From: Epiperipatus broadwayi
Taxonomy: Eukaryota; Onychophora; Udeonychophora; Euonychophora; Peripatidae
DNA: 64,000 nt
Direction: 5' to 3'
Assembly: GCA_028023455.1 (NCBI GenBank)
Contig: JAQFVV010012394.1
Coordinates: forward strand, 26,113,053-26,177,052
Made by a program: the position numbers and the translations under genes. The notes beneath the pieces are model-generated. The model did no database searches. It was not told the origin of the DNA and saw only the letters and a program-made list of their open reading frames with translations. The stretch's first letter is position 1; every line of letters begins with the position of its first letter. Shown piece by piece: positions 46,436-58,720 of this stretch.

Positions 46436-47189
46436 TTAAAAATGTTACTCTTTTATTGAATTCTCTGGTAGCCTATTCTATAAAATTCTGTATCTACTAA
46501 TCTACTATGACAATTATTTACTGTCATTTTGGTTTGTTATTGGAGACCACTGTGTCAAATAAATCAGTACTTTCCCCGCATTTATGAATTTAGAAACTTT
46601 TATAAGGAACCCTTTTGATTTTAAATAATTTATTTCCAAAATACCAAAAATATTAGCTACTTATGTATTATCCTTTCTGCTAAGCTTGACAGCCTTTTTT
46701 TAGTTATACATTTTCAGGGGCCTACAATAAGTATTTAAAATAAAATGGCTGACAAGAAGTGGTCATATTTAATATTTAATTTTTTTATTAATATTGTTTT
46801 GTTTTTTTTTTAAAAAAAAATTTTGCGAAAATTAATTATAATATTTTCACTTTATTAATTATTTTTTTGTATTAAGTCAACTTATTAATATAAAAATAAA
46901 AAATATATAAGGAATGTGATGCCATATTGTACTCATTAATGCAGACTTTTTGGGAGACAGGATTACCTTTGGAAATACTCCACTGCGTGCTATTCTGTCA
47001 AAGAAAGATCCCAAACTTTCATCAGTTTACCAAAATTGTAGTGACAAAAATAAAAATTCTGAATGTAAACAAGCTACGACAATGTTCAGAGCATGTTGGC
47101 ATTTACACATTACAATATATAAAAAAATTGAAATAGACCATAAACAAAAACTTGTAGGCCACTGAAACTGTATAAGTAAGGAAAAAGAC

Positions 47190-47310
47190 TTTCAAGCTTG
47201 GTAAGAAGGATAGTACCTGCAATTCGTAAAATGTTTGAGCACTGGAAATAACACAATTTTGAACTGTAATCTGCCATTCTATCACTGTACCTAATATGCA
47301 AAGCACCCAT
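47190..47310 (-). mobile_element. tRNA-like SINE (second family), diverged
   Basis: Plus strand: AATTCGTAAAATGTTTGAGCAC, GGAAATAACACAATTTTGAAC, TGCCATTCTATCACTGTACC. Family order is kept; several overlapping short open frames here are shadows of it. Confidence 0.5.
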
Positions 47311-48205
47311 TTAATTAATATTTACGCCATTCTAGATTTAAATGTTTATATAAATAATTTTTCTATTTGTGCATTTCTCTTTCTTTATATTTGTTAAATA
47401 GAATACTAACTATTCTAACAATACTTTTCTTAATTGAATTGTTAAACTTAATGCAGAAGTGAGTATATCCACTGGGTAGTTTTCTATTTCTAGGAACATG
47501 AGCAGAACTTCGAGATTGTTGTCATAATCATATTCTATGAATGAGCATTCAAACGCCCTCTATTAGATTCTCTGAAAAGTACAATTATTAAAGTCAAAGA
47601 ATCCTATAGGCAAAGCACATAAATCAAGCCATAGCATGAATCTTTATTATCATTAGTAAAACATGGTCACTGCTTTAAAATATATATATAATAATTATCA
47701 TTCAAGATTTGAGAAAATGTTGATTTGTTTACTTTCTGATAAGAAACGTCAAAATAAAACAACTAAATTAAAAACCAGTTGTTGTTTTTTTTTAAAAAAA
47801 AACAACAACAAAAAAAAACAAATTTCAATAAAAATTGCTACATATTCCTTAAGGAAAATCAAGCACTTTTTAAAGGAAAAATAATAAGTTAAAATTTAAA
47901 CTTTGTTTTGAAAAAAAAATGAGTGCCCTCTCCTCCCACCCGTAATGTAAAAATATTAAAGTATTTATTTCTTTTCCAAATAATAATATTAAAAAAACTT
48001 CTGAAGGTAATTTAATACAATCTAGTTTTTCTTGTTTGCATTTTTTTTTTTAAATTGCAAATAATATTAAGTGTCAAGAAACTCTGGAGATGTTACTAAC
48101 ACAAAAAAAGACAATAAAATCAGCATGTTCCCAAGATTAATATTACTTGTATTATAAAAATTATTAGAATGTTAATCACATGACCCCAGACAATACTTAA
48201 AATAA

Positions 48206-48281
48206 ACCAATAGAATAACATTAATCTGCTGTCATGGCAACACTCAAATAATAAATGGAAGATTTTGATATTCTATTTGCT
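48206..48281. mobile_element. MITE-like repeat, shortened copy
   Basis: CCAATAGAATA at the left, GCTGTCATGGCAAC inside, and GATATTCTATT at the right: a deleted version of the 131-bp element at 19913-20043. Confidence 0.6.
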
Positions 48282-48544
48282 TATTTTATACTTTGGTTGG
48301 GGTCATGCGATTTACATATGATGACAAATTAGCTAACTGTAAGTTGCAAAAGTTCTTCCAATTATACTTTGAAAAAAATATGGGTAAATAAACGTCTTAA
48401 CTTAAAACTATCTGTCTAAAGATAGTAAGATATCCGGCCATAGAGTACTTCAACTTGAAGATAATTTGTGATAGCTTGCAGTTCCCTTAACATAATATGT
48501 TCTAACATTGGGTATATTATAAACTTTATTTTTTATTTAAATAG

Positions 48545-48665
48545 AATGGTTTTATTGGTCAAGAATTCATGGAAGATTTGAGCAACCGAAAGTAACAAAA
48601 CTGGGCATGATTGTAGATCTTAAGTTCCAGAAACTGTGCTCTGCACCATTGCATCAAACTATGTA
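48545..48665 (-). mobile_element. tRNA-like SINE (second family)
   Basis: GGTTTTATTGGTCAAGAATTCATGG, GAAAGTAACAAAACTGGGCATG and GCTCTGCACCATTGCATCAAAC occur in the family order; sense is minus. Confidence 0.6.
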
Positions 48666-49439
48666 GGGAATTAACTTTAATAACATCTTCCAATAAACAA
48701 AAAACAATAATTTTAAATTATGATCCTCTCATACATTTTCAACATATGGTGACACATTGAAATACAATTTTTTTTTAAGTTAAATATTAGAAATGTAAAA
48801 TTGATGATGAACATAATTTCCAACAAACATATGAAACGGGAATACAGGAAGAAAAATGTAAACAATTGAAAGTTTATATTATGATGTACCTATATTTAAA
48901 CTTTATTAAATTTGATGTCCACAGGTAAAGTTAAAATAATCTTAATGAAAGAATTTACGGGCAAATGATTATCATGAAAAAGTAACAGTTAAAAAATACA
49001 AAGCAAATTTGAATACAATGTCAAACAGTGCGCTGCACAGCACGCTACTAATAATTGTTTAAAAAATGGATCACAATTTTCTTTTTAAAAAAATCTTCAG
49101 ACATATAAGGATCATATTAATTCTAGAAATACCTTTAATCAGCAAATTCTGACATTTGAGAAACGCTCTTGATCAGCATTTTCCAGAAGCATCCTAAAAC
49201 AAATTTGATCTCTACTTGTTATTTTAATACCAGCTATGATTATGTCATGTAACTGCTGAAAGTCTATTTGTCATTTTTTTATTTTAAGTAAATTTTCATC
49301 AGTTTTATATTTCACTTCTTTCAAAATATAAATTTATTATTGCTACTATTGTTACATGTTGGTTAGTAGGGTATCAGAAAGGGGGGTTAATTCTTTGTTT
49401 CAATGGTTGTGTATCTGTGTTGAAGATCCTGAGTGTGTT

Positions 49440-49920
49440 TTGTTGCTTGTTGTGTTGATATTTTCCTAGAGTGTCTTATGTGATTAGGTCATAGGCAGTT
49501 GTGGTATAGTGAAAAGGTTCCATGTGTCTTCAAACCGGGCTTTTGAAGCAAGGATTTCATCTCTTTTCTTCATTTTGATTAGTTTTTGTATGAAATAAGT
49601 GTCCTCATTCAGATGCGGCGTTGTGAAAATTTTCACGCACCTAACTGTCCAAATAGCGTATGTTAAAAATATCGAGAATGTGAACACTGCTATTGTTCTA
49701 GTTTTTAAGCAGTCTTTTAATGAGAGAATTTTATAGTAATCAATTTGAGTGGTCAAAGATAATTTTCCTGATATTTCCCAGCCCTGTACAGTTGAATATA
49801 ATGTGGTAAAATGTTTCTTCTTGTCTTTGTTTACATATAGATATCAAAAGCAAGTTGATCTAAATGCTTGTAGAAAAGGTAGTAGATGTGTGAATGAGAG
49901 TTCTAAAAGGATAATAAACT
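49440..49920 (-). pseudogene. LINE ORF2 C-terminal fragment with zinc motif
   Basis: Minus strand, about 49850-49770, encodes CKQRQEETFYHIIFNCTG, the Cys...His...Cys pattern of the zinc-binding domain that follows reverse transcriptase in several LINE clades (Pfam zf-RVT type). A frameshift near 49780 leads into the frame 49756-49484: ILSLKDCLKTRTIAVFTFSI, YAIWTVRC, FIQKLIKMKKRDEILASKAR and FEDTWNLF, ending at a stop before a G/T-rich stretch that would be 3' UTR. Shares its C-terminal pattern with 41880-42213, so both are members of related LINEs. 5' truncated and frameshifted, therefore inactive. Confidence 0.6.
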
Positions 49921-50039
49921 GAAAGCATTGCCTTTTAATAATTTTAATTGATTAATCTATTTTATTTCTAAGCTGCTAATCTTACATTCAAATTTATTAG
50001 GAACCTAATTATCAGTCTAAGATATTATCAAACAATATT

Positions 50040-50155
50040 ATTGCTTGGGATTCATAAGAAGTTCAAATTTTAGAAGTAGTAGAGCTAAGCAAAGATCCCT
50101 AATGATGATCAAATATATCTTAGGTAACCATAAGATTCTTTAGAGTCCATAAAAC
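50040..50155 (-). mobile_element. tRNA-like SINE (second family), diverged
   Basis: ATTGCTTGGGATTCATAAG and AAGTTCAAATTTTAGAAGTAG at the tail side; the tRNA-like head is largely eroded. Confidence 0.45.
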
Positions 50156-50300
50156 TTTCTCTTCAGAGGATTACTTAAAGTACAGCTCTCTGTAGTAAGC
50201 GTTTGATATAAAAAAGTGCATACATGATTTGGAGAAACTTCTTATCACAATAAAATATCTACTTATTTTTCATTATGCATTGATAAAATTATAAAAAAAT

Positions 50301-50488
50301 CAAACAAATCCATCTTTATTTTTACTTTTTCAATACTTATTTTATTAAATTAAAAATAATCCATCTGACAGTTTCGATTGCCTGGTAATCTTCATCACAG
50401 CTTCTCCTTATTATGCAGTTTAGATGGATTAATTTTAATTTAATAAAATAAGCATTGAAAAAGTAAAAAGAAAGAGGGATTTGTTTGA
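50301..50488. repeat. Palindrome with hammerhead-like block in the loop
   Basis: Arms 50301-50372 and 50417-50488 are inverted copies (CAAACAAATCCATCT...). The minus strand of the loop side, 50400-50361, reads CTGTGATGA, a GATT/AATC hairpin, GAAAC, and GTC, an order like a hammerhead core with a two-base insertion. No stem I partner is visible. Confidence 0.7.
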
Positions 50489-51029
50489 TATCTTGAATTA
50501 AAATATCCACTGCTATCTTATGAACCAGGGTTTGAATCAAAATCAGTTAAGATTTTGATTTTTTTAAAATCCTAAACAGATTTAGGATTTTTTTAAGGAA
50601 ATTATCTTATAGACAATCCCAGCTAGCACTTAATATTGATAAGTAAATGAATAATCAAATTACTGTTCAATAGAAATTAAATTAAAATGGGAAAACAGCT
50701 AAGAGCTTTGACATTGGGCAAGTGGCAAGAGTGGTGAATTCTATCTACTCATCTAATGAGAGCTGTTAGAAAAGCATTTGCCTTACTGTTTTATTTTATA
50801 TTTTATATATATATAACTCAGTGTTCAATAAAATAGAAAAAGATAAATTATTGAATAAACTGTAAATATCACCTGCCACTTCAAAATATATAACATTATT
50901 TGAGATCAGCATTCAGACTCTCATAACCTATAGTTACTGATCAACAGAAAGCATTGGTTGCCATAATTAATTTTTTTTAAGAATCAATGTAAACGCTTAG
51001 TGAAATAAAAAAAATTATTTAAATTAAAT

Positions 51030-51243
51030 GGTAGTTGTCTTGACCCTGTAATGGGCCGCCAGAGGCGCTGTTTCTGTATCAATCCACATTTGCATTCAGG
51101 TTACAGGGCCAAAATCAGTGTTTCTCATTTCAGCCGCTAGATGGCGCTGATCGTGAAGCTAAGTACATTTACCTTATGTCGTCTGCTACCAGAAACAAAC
51201 GATAAACCAAGTGGTGCTGATTGCCAGGTGTAAGACAACTATC
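51030..51243. mobile_element. hAT-like MITE with 8-bp target duplication
   Basis: Perfect 8-bp duplication AATTAAAT at 51022-51029 and 51244-51251. Terminal inverted repeats match over GGTAGTTGTCTTG / TAAGACAACTATC with two differences. 214 bp, non-coding, and clearly more G+C-rich than its flanks. Confidence 0.85.
51134..51149 (+). promoter_or_regulatory. CTCF-like motif inside the MITE
   Basis: CCGCTAGATGGCGCTG agrees with the CTCF core at every constrained position. A second, one-base-short variant CCGCCAGAGGCGCTG lies at about 51057-51071 in the same element. Confidence 0.45.
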
Positions 51244-51299
51244 AATTAAATAAACTTCTAAACATCACATAAGACACCAAAATGTATAGACACTGGTAT

Positions 51300-51600
51300 G
51301 GGTTCAGATCTATATGATTATACAAGCAAATGAGCTTAGATTAAAAGCACATGTTTTCATTTGTGCTCATAGCTTTATAATTACTTAAAAGGTACTTGTT
51401 GGAGAATTGCATTGGATCCTAAGATCCAGATGCAATGCTTTCAGATTCAACACTGATGAAAGCCACAAGCAAGAAACTAGTCTGAAGATATTACAAGAGC
51501 AGACATTAGATAGCAGTTTTATGCACAATCTTCTTGCATCCAGTGATTACTATAGCTTGCAACTGTCTGGCACTATTGTATGGGGAGTTTGTCACTGCTT
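51300..51600 (+). repeat. HHR-A repeat, nearly full-length plus copy
   Basis: Contains the 5' part (CATAGCTTTATAATTA, TACTTGTTGGAGAATTGCATT, AAGATCCAGATGCAATGC), the ribozyme, and the 3' part (GCATCCAGTGATTACTATAGC to TATGGGGAGTTTGTCACTGC). An 83-codon open frame (51407-51658) overlaps it and is not a gene. Confidence 0.75.
51431..51500 (+). ncRNA. Hammerhead ribozyme motif, family HHR-A, intact core
   Basis: CTGATGA (51453-51459), stem II GC...GC weakened, GAAAC (51473-51477), TA loop, GTC ending at 51482. All core bases are present. Stem I is damaged: the stretch between the two upstream helices is shortened (TTCAACA) and TGAAGA replaces TGGGGA downstream. Confidence 0.6.
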
Positions 51601-52757
51601 TAATGAAAAACTCCTGACATCAATTACACTTCAAAATAAATTTCAACTCATACACTAATAAAAACAAAGTCCATCAATAGAAGAGAGAGCACTGGTATAC
51701 TTCAGTTTTCCAATGCATTCCTTTGATACTTATAGTATTATTTTACTGGTTTTGCATTTATTTTAATGGTAAAAATTAATCTTAAAATAATATGGATTTA
51801 TTAGTTTAAAAAACTCTGAAGATGACAGTATTCTACAAATCTAAGTTCTTAAAAGGAGCCAAAAATTCACCCTTGCCATATTGACTTGTAGATTCTTTGC
51901 TCCCAGGCTTCGAGAGTTTTTTTATTATATTGAAAAATGGATAAAAAATTGTAATTTTCCAGTTTATTTAAATATTTATAACTATTTTTACAAAATACCT
52001 TCATAGTAATTATTAAAAAAGAAATATTTTCACGATTATACTTAAATTTTTTCCCCCAATATGTTTTATTTTTAAAAATACAAGAGAACAAAATTTATTG
52101 TAATGATAAAAAAGGAAATACAATCAGTAACAGTTTGTTAAACACTTTTGTCATATTTTATTAATTATAAATACAATTTTAAATTTTAGAACAGAATTCC
52201 ATAGCTTTATGATGACTTATGAGACTTCATTATTTCCATTTCTTTTGTGATAATCATCAGATAAGAAAAACATTCTTGTTACATTTTTTTTCATGTTATT
52301 TCTTTTCCCATATGTGAAAAGTTCACATATAATTTTTAGGATGCTTTTCATTTGCAGATTTATATTTCTAACAAATCAAGTGAAAGTTATTGAATTCTAG
52401 TGTAGTAAAAAGGTTTAAATAATAAAATCAAGTGTTGAACATTTATAAAACATGACTTCTAGGAAGAACAAATAAAAAATCCACCAATTAATGAAATAAA
52501 AATTGGCTTTCTATTAAATTCATTAAAACCAAAAAAGTAAAGTATTTCTTGCCCTGAAAAAAAAAAGCATAACCTTAACTTGGCTATATATAAGTAATAA
52601 AGCAAACAAATGCTGTTTCTAAATTTATGAAATTGAAAGTAGTGAAAAATTATGCAAAATTCATTCATATTAATTTTAAAATGAAATAAAGACATTATTA
52701 AATGTATTGTATTCCTGAAGGTTTGTGATGATAGTATTTTAGTTGTATTTATATATT

Positions 52758-53280
52758 GGTCTATTTCCATCATCTAATCTAAATATTAAATCTCCTTAGA
52801 TAAATTTAACTTTATTTAAATATTCCAAATACAATAAACTGTTAATATATTAAATTTAAGCGTAAACAGATAATATAATAACGTGAAAGCTAAACACCTT
52901 CAAACAGATCTTTTTCTAATAGTTCTGGCTTGTGCTTTAGAATTTAGAATCCCATGTGATGCCATTATTCCATCTGATTGGCTGTCACTTAAGCATTTTT
53001 AAAGCGTATCTGTTTGAAGGTGTTTAGCTTTCACGTTATTAAACTGTTAGTAATAGCACACAAGTTAGTATATGTACAATGTTTTGAAAGGTATTATTCT
53101 CCTCTCTTCCTCAGGTGTTGCTGGCCCGGCCAGTAACAGTATTAGCATGGGAATTGAATCTGGTTAGTGTTATCTTAAAATTCAATATTCAAGAATCTAA
53201 GGGTCCAGGTTCAATTCTCTTGCTAGTACTGTCATGGTCCAGGCCAGCAATACCTGAAAAAGTGGAGAAATAGTCCAATA
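52758..53280. mobile_element. Palindromic tRNA-like SINE pair with nested insertion
   Basis: A minus copy (52758-53162, without its extreme 5' end) and a plus copy (53163-53280, with its GGTTAGTGTTATC head but an internal deletion after CTGAAAAAG) of the SINE at 16.6-17.1 kb meet head-to-head. Both outer ends read TATTGG.CTATTTC. Here the plus copy keeps the head, whereas at 16.9 kb the minus copy does, so the two palindromes are not simple duplicates. Confidence 0.75.
52845..53039. mobile_element. Nested insertion with 156-bp inverted-repeat core
   Basis: Flanked by exact TAAACTGTTA repeats (52835-52844 and 53040-53049); the uninterrupted SINE copy at 16.7 kb shows one such site, so this is a true insertion. 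Within it, 52881-52909 and 53008-53036 are perfect 29-bp inverted repeats starting ACGTGAAAGC, flanked by TA on both sides. Confidence 0.8.
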
Positions 53281-56089
53281 TATAAATAAAATTATTAATT
53301 TATGAATTAAAAAGTGTTAATTCAAAAAGTAAAATTCCTAACAATTAAATTATAAAGAGAAAATAAAACATTTTGATTTTTTGTAGCCTGAAAATAAATG
53401 AGGGAACAGGGCAGAAATAAATAAAGTAGCATATCTAAATAAATAGATTAAATAAAAACTAATGTTGAACTTTGATGAGAAAAATAACATATATATATAA
53501 TATTTTTTGGAATATATTTCATTGCTGTGTAAATTAAGTAAATGTAAAGGAATTTTATACAATTAAAAGTGTGACTTCATTAATATTTTAAAATATTGAG
53601 TTATTATTATTATTATTGTTATTTAAAAGACATTATGTATTCTTTTATAAATAAAAATTAATTCAAGTGTTTAATTATATTAATTTTCAAGATTGACATT
53701 TATTTATTTTAAATGTACTTTAAAATAGACAAGCATTATTTATTGTTCTAATAGCAAGTAGTGAAGAATGATTTCTTATCAAGAAAACTGTTTTGATCAT
53801 GTGAACAAAGTCACCAGCTGCTGAATTTTAAAAAGGAAAACATTTGATTTTAAAATCTCAAAATGAACTTGTAAATAAGAAATTTTTATCCCAAAAATTT
53901 GAGAATCAAGAATCAAATGGATAATCTACTTCATATTTGAATTTATCAAAAATAGTATTACCTCATAACCAACAACTGCTGAAAAATCACAATTTTTTCT
54001 TCATCTTCATTTACACCTATCTTCTATATTTTAAATAAAGTGCTATTATAAAAGGATCATCTGATTTAGCTTAAATTTGGATAATGCTAACATTTGCTAC
54101 TGGTGAACAAGTTTAAATTACAAAACTTAGAAACCTTTATTGAATATTTTTTATTTATAGTAAATTGTTTTTTTACATAAATATTATGCTGATATTATTT
54201 TAACTTGTGAATTCTTAAATATTGGATTGATCACTATGTGCATAATTATCAAAGCTATATGTATGAAATATTTTCAAAATGTTTTAACTATAATTTATTG
54301 TAATAAATGATAGTTTATTTTATTTTATAGACATCACATTTCAATACAGATTATGAAATATATAATCTGTGGTATTTAATATTTATAATTTTAAATAATG
54401 ATTATTTAAATAGTAATACATATTTATAATTATATATAGATAGTGTTAACAGTAACTTTAAATAATGATTATTTAAATAGTAATACATATTTATTTTATA
54501 TATATATATGGAATTTAACTAATACAATATGCATTGGCAATTATTAGTATGTTTAGCTTGATATTATTTGTTAGTTCCAGTTATAAATTCTTATGACTTT
54601 ATTTCATGATGATTTTGTTTTTCTAATGAACACTTTCTTAAGCATGGGTGATGTTTAGATCTTTTATAAATAATATGGCAATGATGATGACTTAATGTTT
54701 AAATATTTTATACATGAAGTTTTCAGAAGTTATTTTTATGTTGTTACCTAGAATATTATAGTAGAGAGTTAAGCTTATATATAACAAGCATTTTACCCAT
54801 TGCTTAAGTTTATAACCTCCAATGTATAGATCACTGTGATAGTAGGTATTGAGATAAGGATAGCTTGGTTTGTTTTGGCAATGTCTCAGATTGTTGATAA
54901 TATATGTATTTGTTGATTTTGATGAATTAATTTAGATATTGATAACTATCATAAAGATAGTATGGTTATGTTATTTTTTTAAATAAATTGTTTTGTTTAA
55001 TAATAAATTATTTTGTCTTGCGTACTACTGCCTATTACTTGAATTGTAAAATACCAAATATTAATATGTCAAATTAATAGTGTTCAAATGTAACTCACAC
55101 TGGATAAACTTGTCATTTATTTTAAGATTTATTATTAGTTGGACTAGTTTCATTTTGTAACTTGTAACTTCCCAATATTTGTTTGTCATTTTACTAGTAA
55201 ACTTAGCTTCTCTCTTTGGTATTTTATTATATTATCAATATTAAATTACAATTGGTTATTGGAAAGAAATATAATTTATTATCTAGTGGCACCTTCTAGT
55301 AAAGTTACAGATGGAATTATCCATTACAATATTTATTTATCTATACTATAATAAAGAATAGAAATTTGGAGAATATATCCATGTAATAGACTTAGGAGGA
55401 TTGTCAATTAGTAATAATTGATAGTTTACTGTCAATATCAAAAAGCAGAAATTATCCCTGTTTACATAGATATAATCTTATTTTATTCTTTATTATAATA
55501 ACAATTCATGAAAATATTTAATTCTGCATATACAATTCTTTGGAGAAATTTAAAATATAATATTAGTCATAAATCAATTATTTGTATTATATTTATCAAT
55601 ATATAATAGTAAGTAGTGCAATTTCATTATATCTAGACCTAACAAAATGTTAATAACATTTTTAGAAAACTACTTAACTTGTTGCTTATTAGGATTATTA
55701 CTATAAGAATCTGATCTCCATTCATCATAAATTTATTCAAAATGCACAAACACAACTATAAAAAAAAAAACTGGATTTATTTAAGTAAAATTCTAAAAGA
55801 ATGTTGTGACATGATAAGTTGTAATTCTGGAGAAAATAAATCTCAAGAATAAAGTAGCAATGGTTGAAATTGTGTGCAAATCTAGAAGTTAATTGAAATA
55901 TGTTTATAATTAAATTTATAAACTACTACAATTAATGAAAAGGTTTTTAAAAAACCATAGACCAAGTGAGATTAGAATAAAAAAGAAATTGGAACAAGTA
56001 TAATAATACAAAAAAGAAGAATGGAAGGATAGTAAAGTTGAATGAATAGCATACCAATATTTTAAACATACTTAAAACTTCTACGACAT
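53281..56089. other. AT-rich non-coding stretch, no gene seen
   Basis: No exon, ribozyme or classified repeat recognised in 2.8 kb. A short direct repeat, AATAATGATTATTTAAATAGT, occurs near 54395 and 54461. Confidence 0.45.
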
Positions 56090-56099
56090 ACACTAAAAA

Positions 56100-56330
56100 T
56101 AAGTGAATAAAGACATCCCAAAAAATAAATGACTCCTAACATCCATTTCAGGCACTTTACAGTTGGTCCAGGTCACAATCTCTCATATTTATCAATACCA
56201 AATTATTACACTTTGATTCACAAATGTCAAGCTTTCTGTGATTTCAGTTTTGACACTGCTTCAGATGGTTACCTTAATAATTATTACTCATTTGTTAATT
56301 TATACAGTTAACTGAAATAGTTAGTGTCAA
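56100..56330 (-). repeat. Degenerate HHR-B copy
   Basis: Plus strand: ATAAATGACTCCTAACATCC, a remnant core at 56146-56162 (minus reads CTGTAAAGTGCCTGAAA, stem II deleted), GTTGGTCCAGGTCACAATCTC, and array-type blocks after it. Confidence 0.6.
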
Positions 56331-56535
56331 AGTTGTGAATTCAGAAAGTAATAATGTATTGTGTATAGAGACTAAAGTAGGATGGTTAATAATAAAAAAA
56401 TGAATGTGGAAATTTGTGGTGATATTAAAAGAAAAATGATAATATGAGCTCTTTAGGAATATTTGATTATTTCAGACATTTAACTCATATTTGTCTGAAG
56501 GTATGTGATGATGATGTACTAGATGTGATAATATG

Positions 56536-56735
56536 TTGGACTATTTCCATCATCTATCAACAAAGGTTGAATGCATAGAAAATTTTATATTTTCTTTAAA
56601 CTTTTCAAATATAAACAACGGTTAGTAATAACATATAAACAGGCAACACAGGTTCATAATTACACAACATTTCGAATAAGTATTATTTTCTACTCTTCTT
56701 CAGGTGCTGCTGGCCTGACCAGGGCCAATATTAGT
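56536..56735 (-). mobile_element. tRNA-like SINE, half copy
   Basis: From GGACTATTTCCATCATC through GTTAGTAATA, the ACATTTCGAA block and CTTCTTCAGGTGCTGCTGGCC, ending at about 56735 before the B box. A single minus copy of the family at 16.6 kb; here the TTCGAA before the AACGTT-type position is preserved. Confidence 0.65.
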
Positions 56736-56899
56736 TGTATTTAAAAGTTTCAATATAATTTAAAATTTTCTATACGTTCAACAGTCAAACACCTTATCAC
56801 ATTTAAACCATATGATATATTTTCTTTCCTTTGAAGTTTAACCATTATTTAGCATTTTAATTACTTATGCAAAAATTTCTGCCTAATTTGCATTAAAAA

Positions 56900-57330
56900 A
56901 ATGCTAATGACTTTATCGTTCGGAATCCATAAGAAGCACCAGAACTGCAAATGGAGAATCAATACTGAGACTTCCTGATCCCAAGATGGACCCTCTATCA
57001 GATGCACCAAATAGTATAGAATGAAAGGCATATGGCTTTTTGCTTGAGAGTTCATAAGATTGACCACCAGACCTGCAAGCACCAAAATCGATCACTAGGA
57101 CCTCCCAAACCCCAAGTCGGACACTCTACTAACTGCACCAAACTGCATTAAAGAAATTTTAAAATTTGAGATGCTTTAATATCTGATATATGTAAAAGAT
57201 AAACCCGCCAGAAGGTTTATTGCTTGGAAATTCATAAGAAGTTTGAACTTCAGAAGTGACAAAGCTATGCTATGATTCAAGGATCTTGAGCTCCAGTGTC
57301 TGTCGCTCAACCACTGAACTAAACCATTCA
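56900..57330 (-). mobile_element. Three successive tRNA-like SINE copies (second family)
   Basis: Copies at about 56905-57015, 57040-57150 and 57210-57330 all lie on the minus strand; each shows a TTCATAAGA block and a final CTCTA(C/T) block (for example CACTCTACTAACTGCACCAAAC at 57121). Either repeated insertion at one site or local duplication. Confidence 0.55.
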
Positions 57331-57869
57331 CAGCTATTTTCCAATTATGATTACAATACTAATATAATAAGTAGTACTATAAATTATCTTGATATTGATT
57401 TGCAAAATAAATAAATACATAAGGAGATCTTGAATTAATTTCACTGTTAACACTTTATATATATATATTGTTATCCATTAACGTTTTAGACCCCCCCCCC
57501 TTATCTTGGAGATTTGAATTTAATATCTTTGAGAACAGGGAAAAGTTATGGAATTTTATAACCTCTGCTATTTGTTTTTTGTCTTTACTTAGCAATTTCA
57601 GATTTAGATCCGTAAGTTTTGCTTTAAGATCCATTAGAGAAGTTAATAGGATTAATTATTCTTCACTATTTAACAGTAGATAAAGTTAATTTCTTTCAAC
57701 AAAATGTTGCCACTTCATTTAAACTAATAAAAGATTAACAAAAATTGATTTTAGCTAAGCTATCAAAGGTTATCTGGTATCAAACTGTATCATTGAAATG
57801 CAAGATCTTAAATTCATTTTATAGACAATCAACAAAATATCACATGACCTTTGCCTTCATATTATTTTT

Positions 57870-58085
57870 AAATAACAAACCTATTCATCCTACTCCAGTT
57901 CTGCTTCATAGTGAAAACTTGAGTAATCAATAGATGTTAGAAGATAGTGCTTAATAAATTTCTATCCAGTGCTGCCACCTAATATAAACTTGAGTTATTA
58001 ATAGATGCTAGTGCTTAATGAATCCCTATCTATCTATAGCCTTAGACTAATTTCTAGTGAAAAGTTTTGGATTTGAATCTAGTTC
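57870..58085 (-). repeat. HHR-A-like fragments, two partial copies
   Basis: GAGTAATCAATAGATG, TAATAAATTTCTATCCAGTGC and a second set at 57970-58050, ending with AGACTAATTTCTAGTG and GGATTTGAATC: HHR-A order on the minus strand with the catalytic core deleted. Confidence 0.5.
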
Positions 58086-58127
58086 ACCTGAATTTTTTTG
58101 GGTCTAAGGGACTTTCCTAACTTTTAT

Positions 58128-58365
<238 letters not shown>

Positions 58366-58589
58366 GGGATCAGCCAGAAATTGAAAAATATCTTAATGTT
58401 TTGAATCTAATCCAATTCGCTTTCATAATTATATAAATCCAATACCAGTTCAATATTTATACATTATGATATCATCAATTTTTAATAACTACAGATATCT
58501 ATTATCTTTGACCAGAATTGTACCTACACATTACTCTTAAACAAATCTATTTCTCTTGTCCCAATTCTATCATCTTATATACGATTGAT

Positions 58590-58720
58590 CTAGATCAGAA
58601 ACTCCTCATTGATCAAAACTATAAGCTGGAAACTAGTCTGAAAATGTGGACATGACTGCAATGGATAGGGATTCATTAAGCGCCATCATCTGGCATCTAT
58701 GATTAGATGTCAGAACAAGA
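58590..58720 (+). repeat. Degenerate HHR-A copy
   Basis: AACTCCTCATTGATC, AAGCTGGAAACTAGTCTGAAAATG and GCATCTATGATTA. The GAAAC, TA loop and GTC are intact, while the CTGANGA box reads TTGATCA. Confidence 0.55.

Noticed and set aside
52459-52773. 104-codon minus-strand open frame
   Set aside because: Low-complexity I/F-rich translation of AT-rich DNA that ends inside the SINE copy; no motif.
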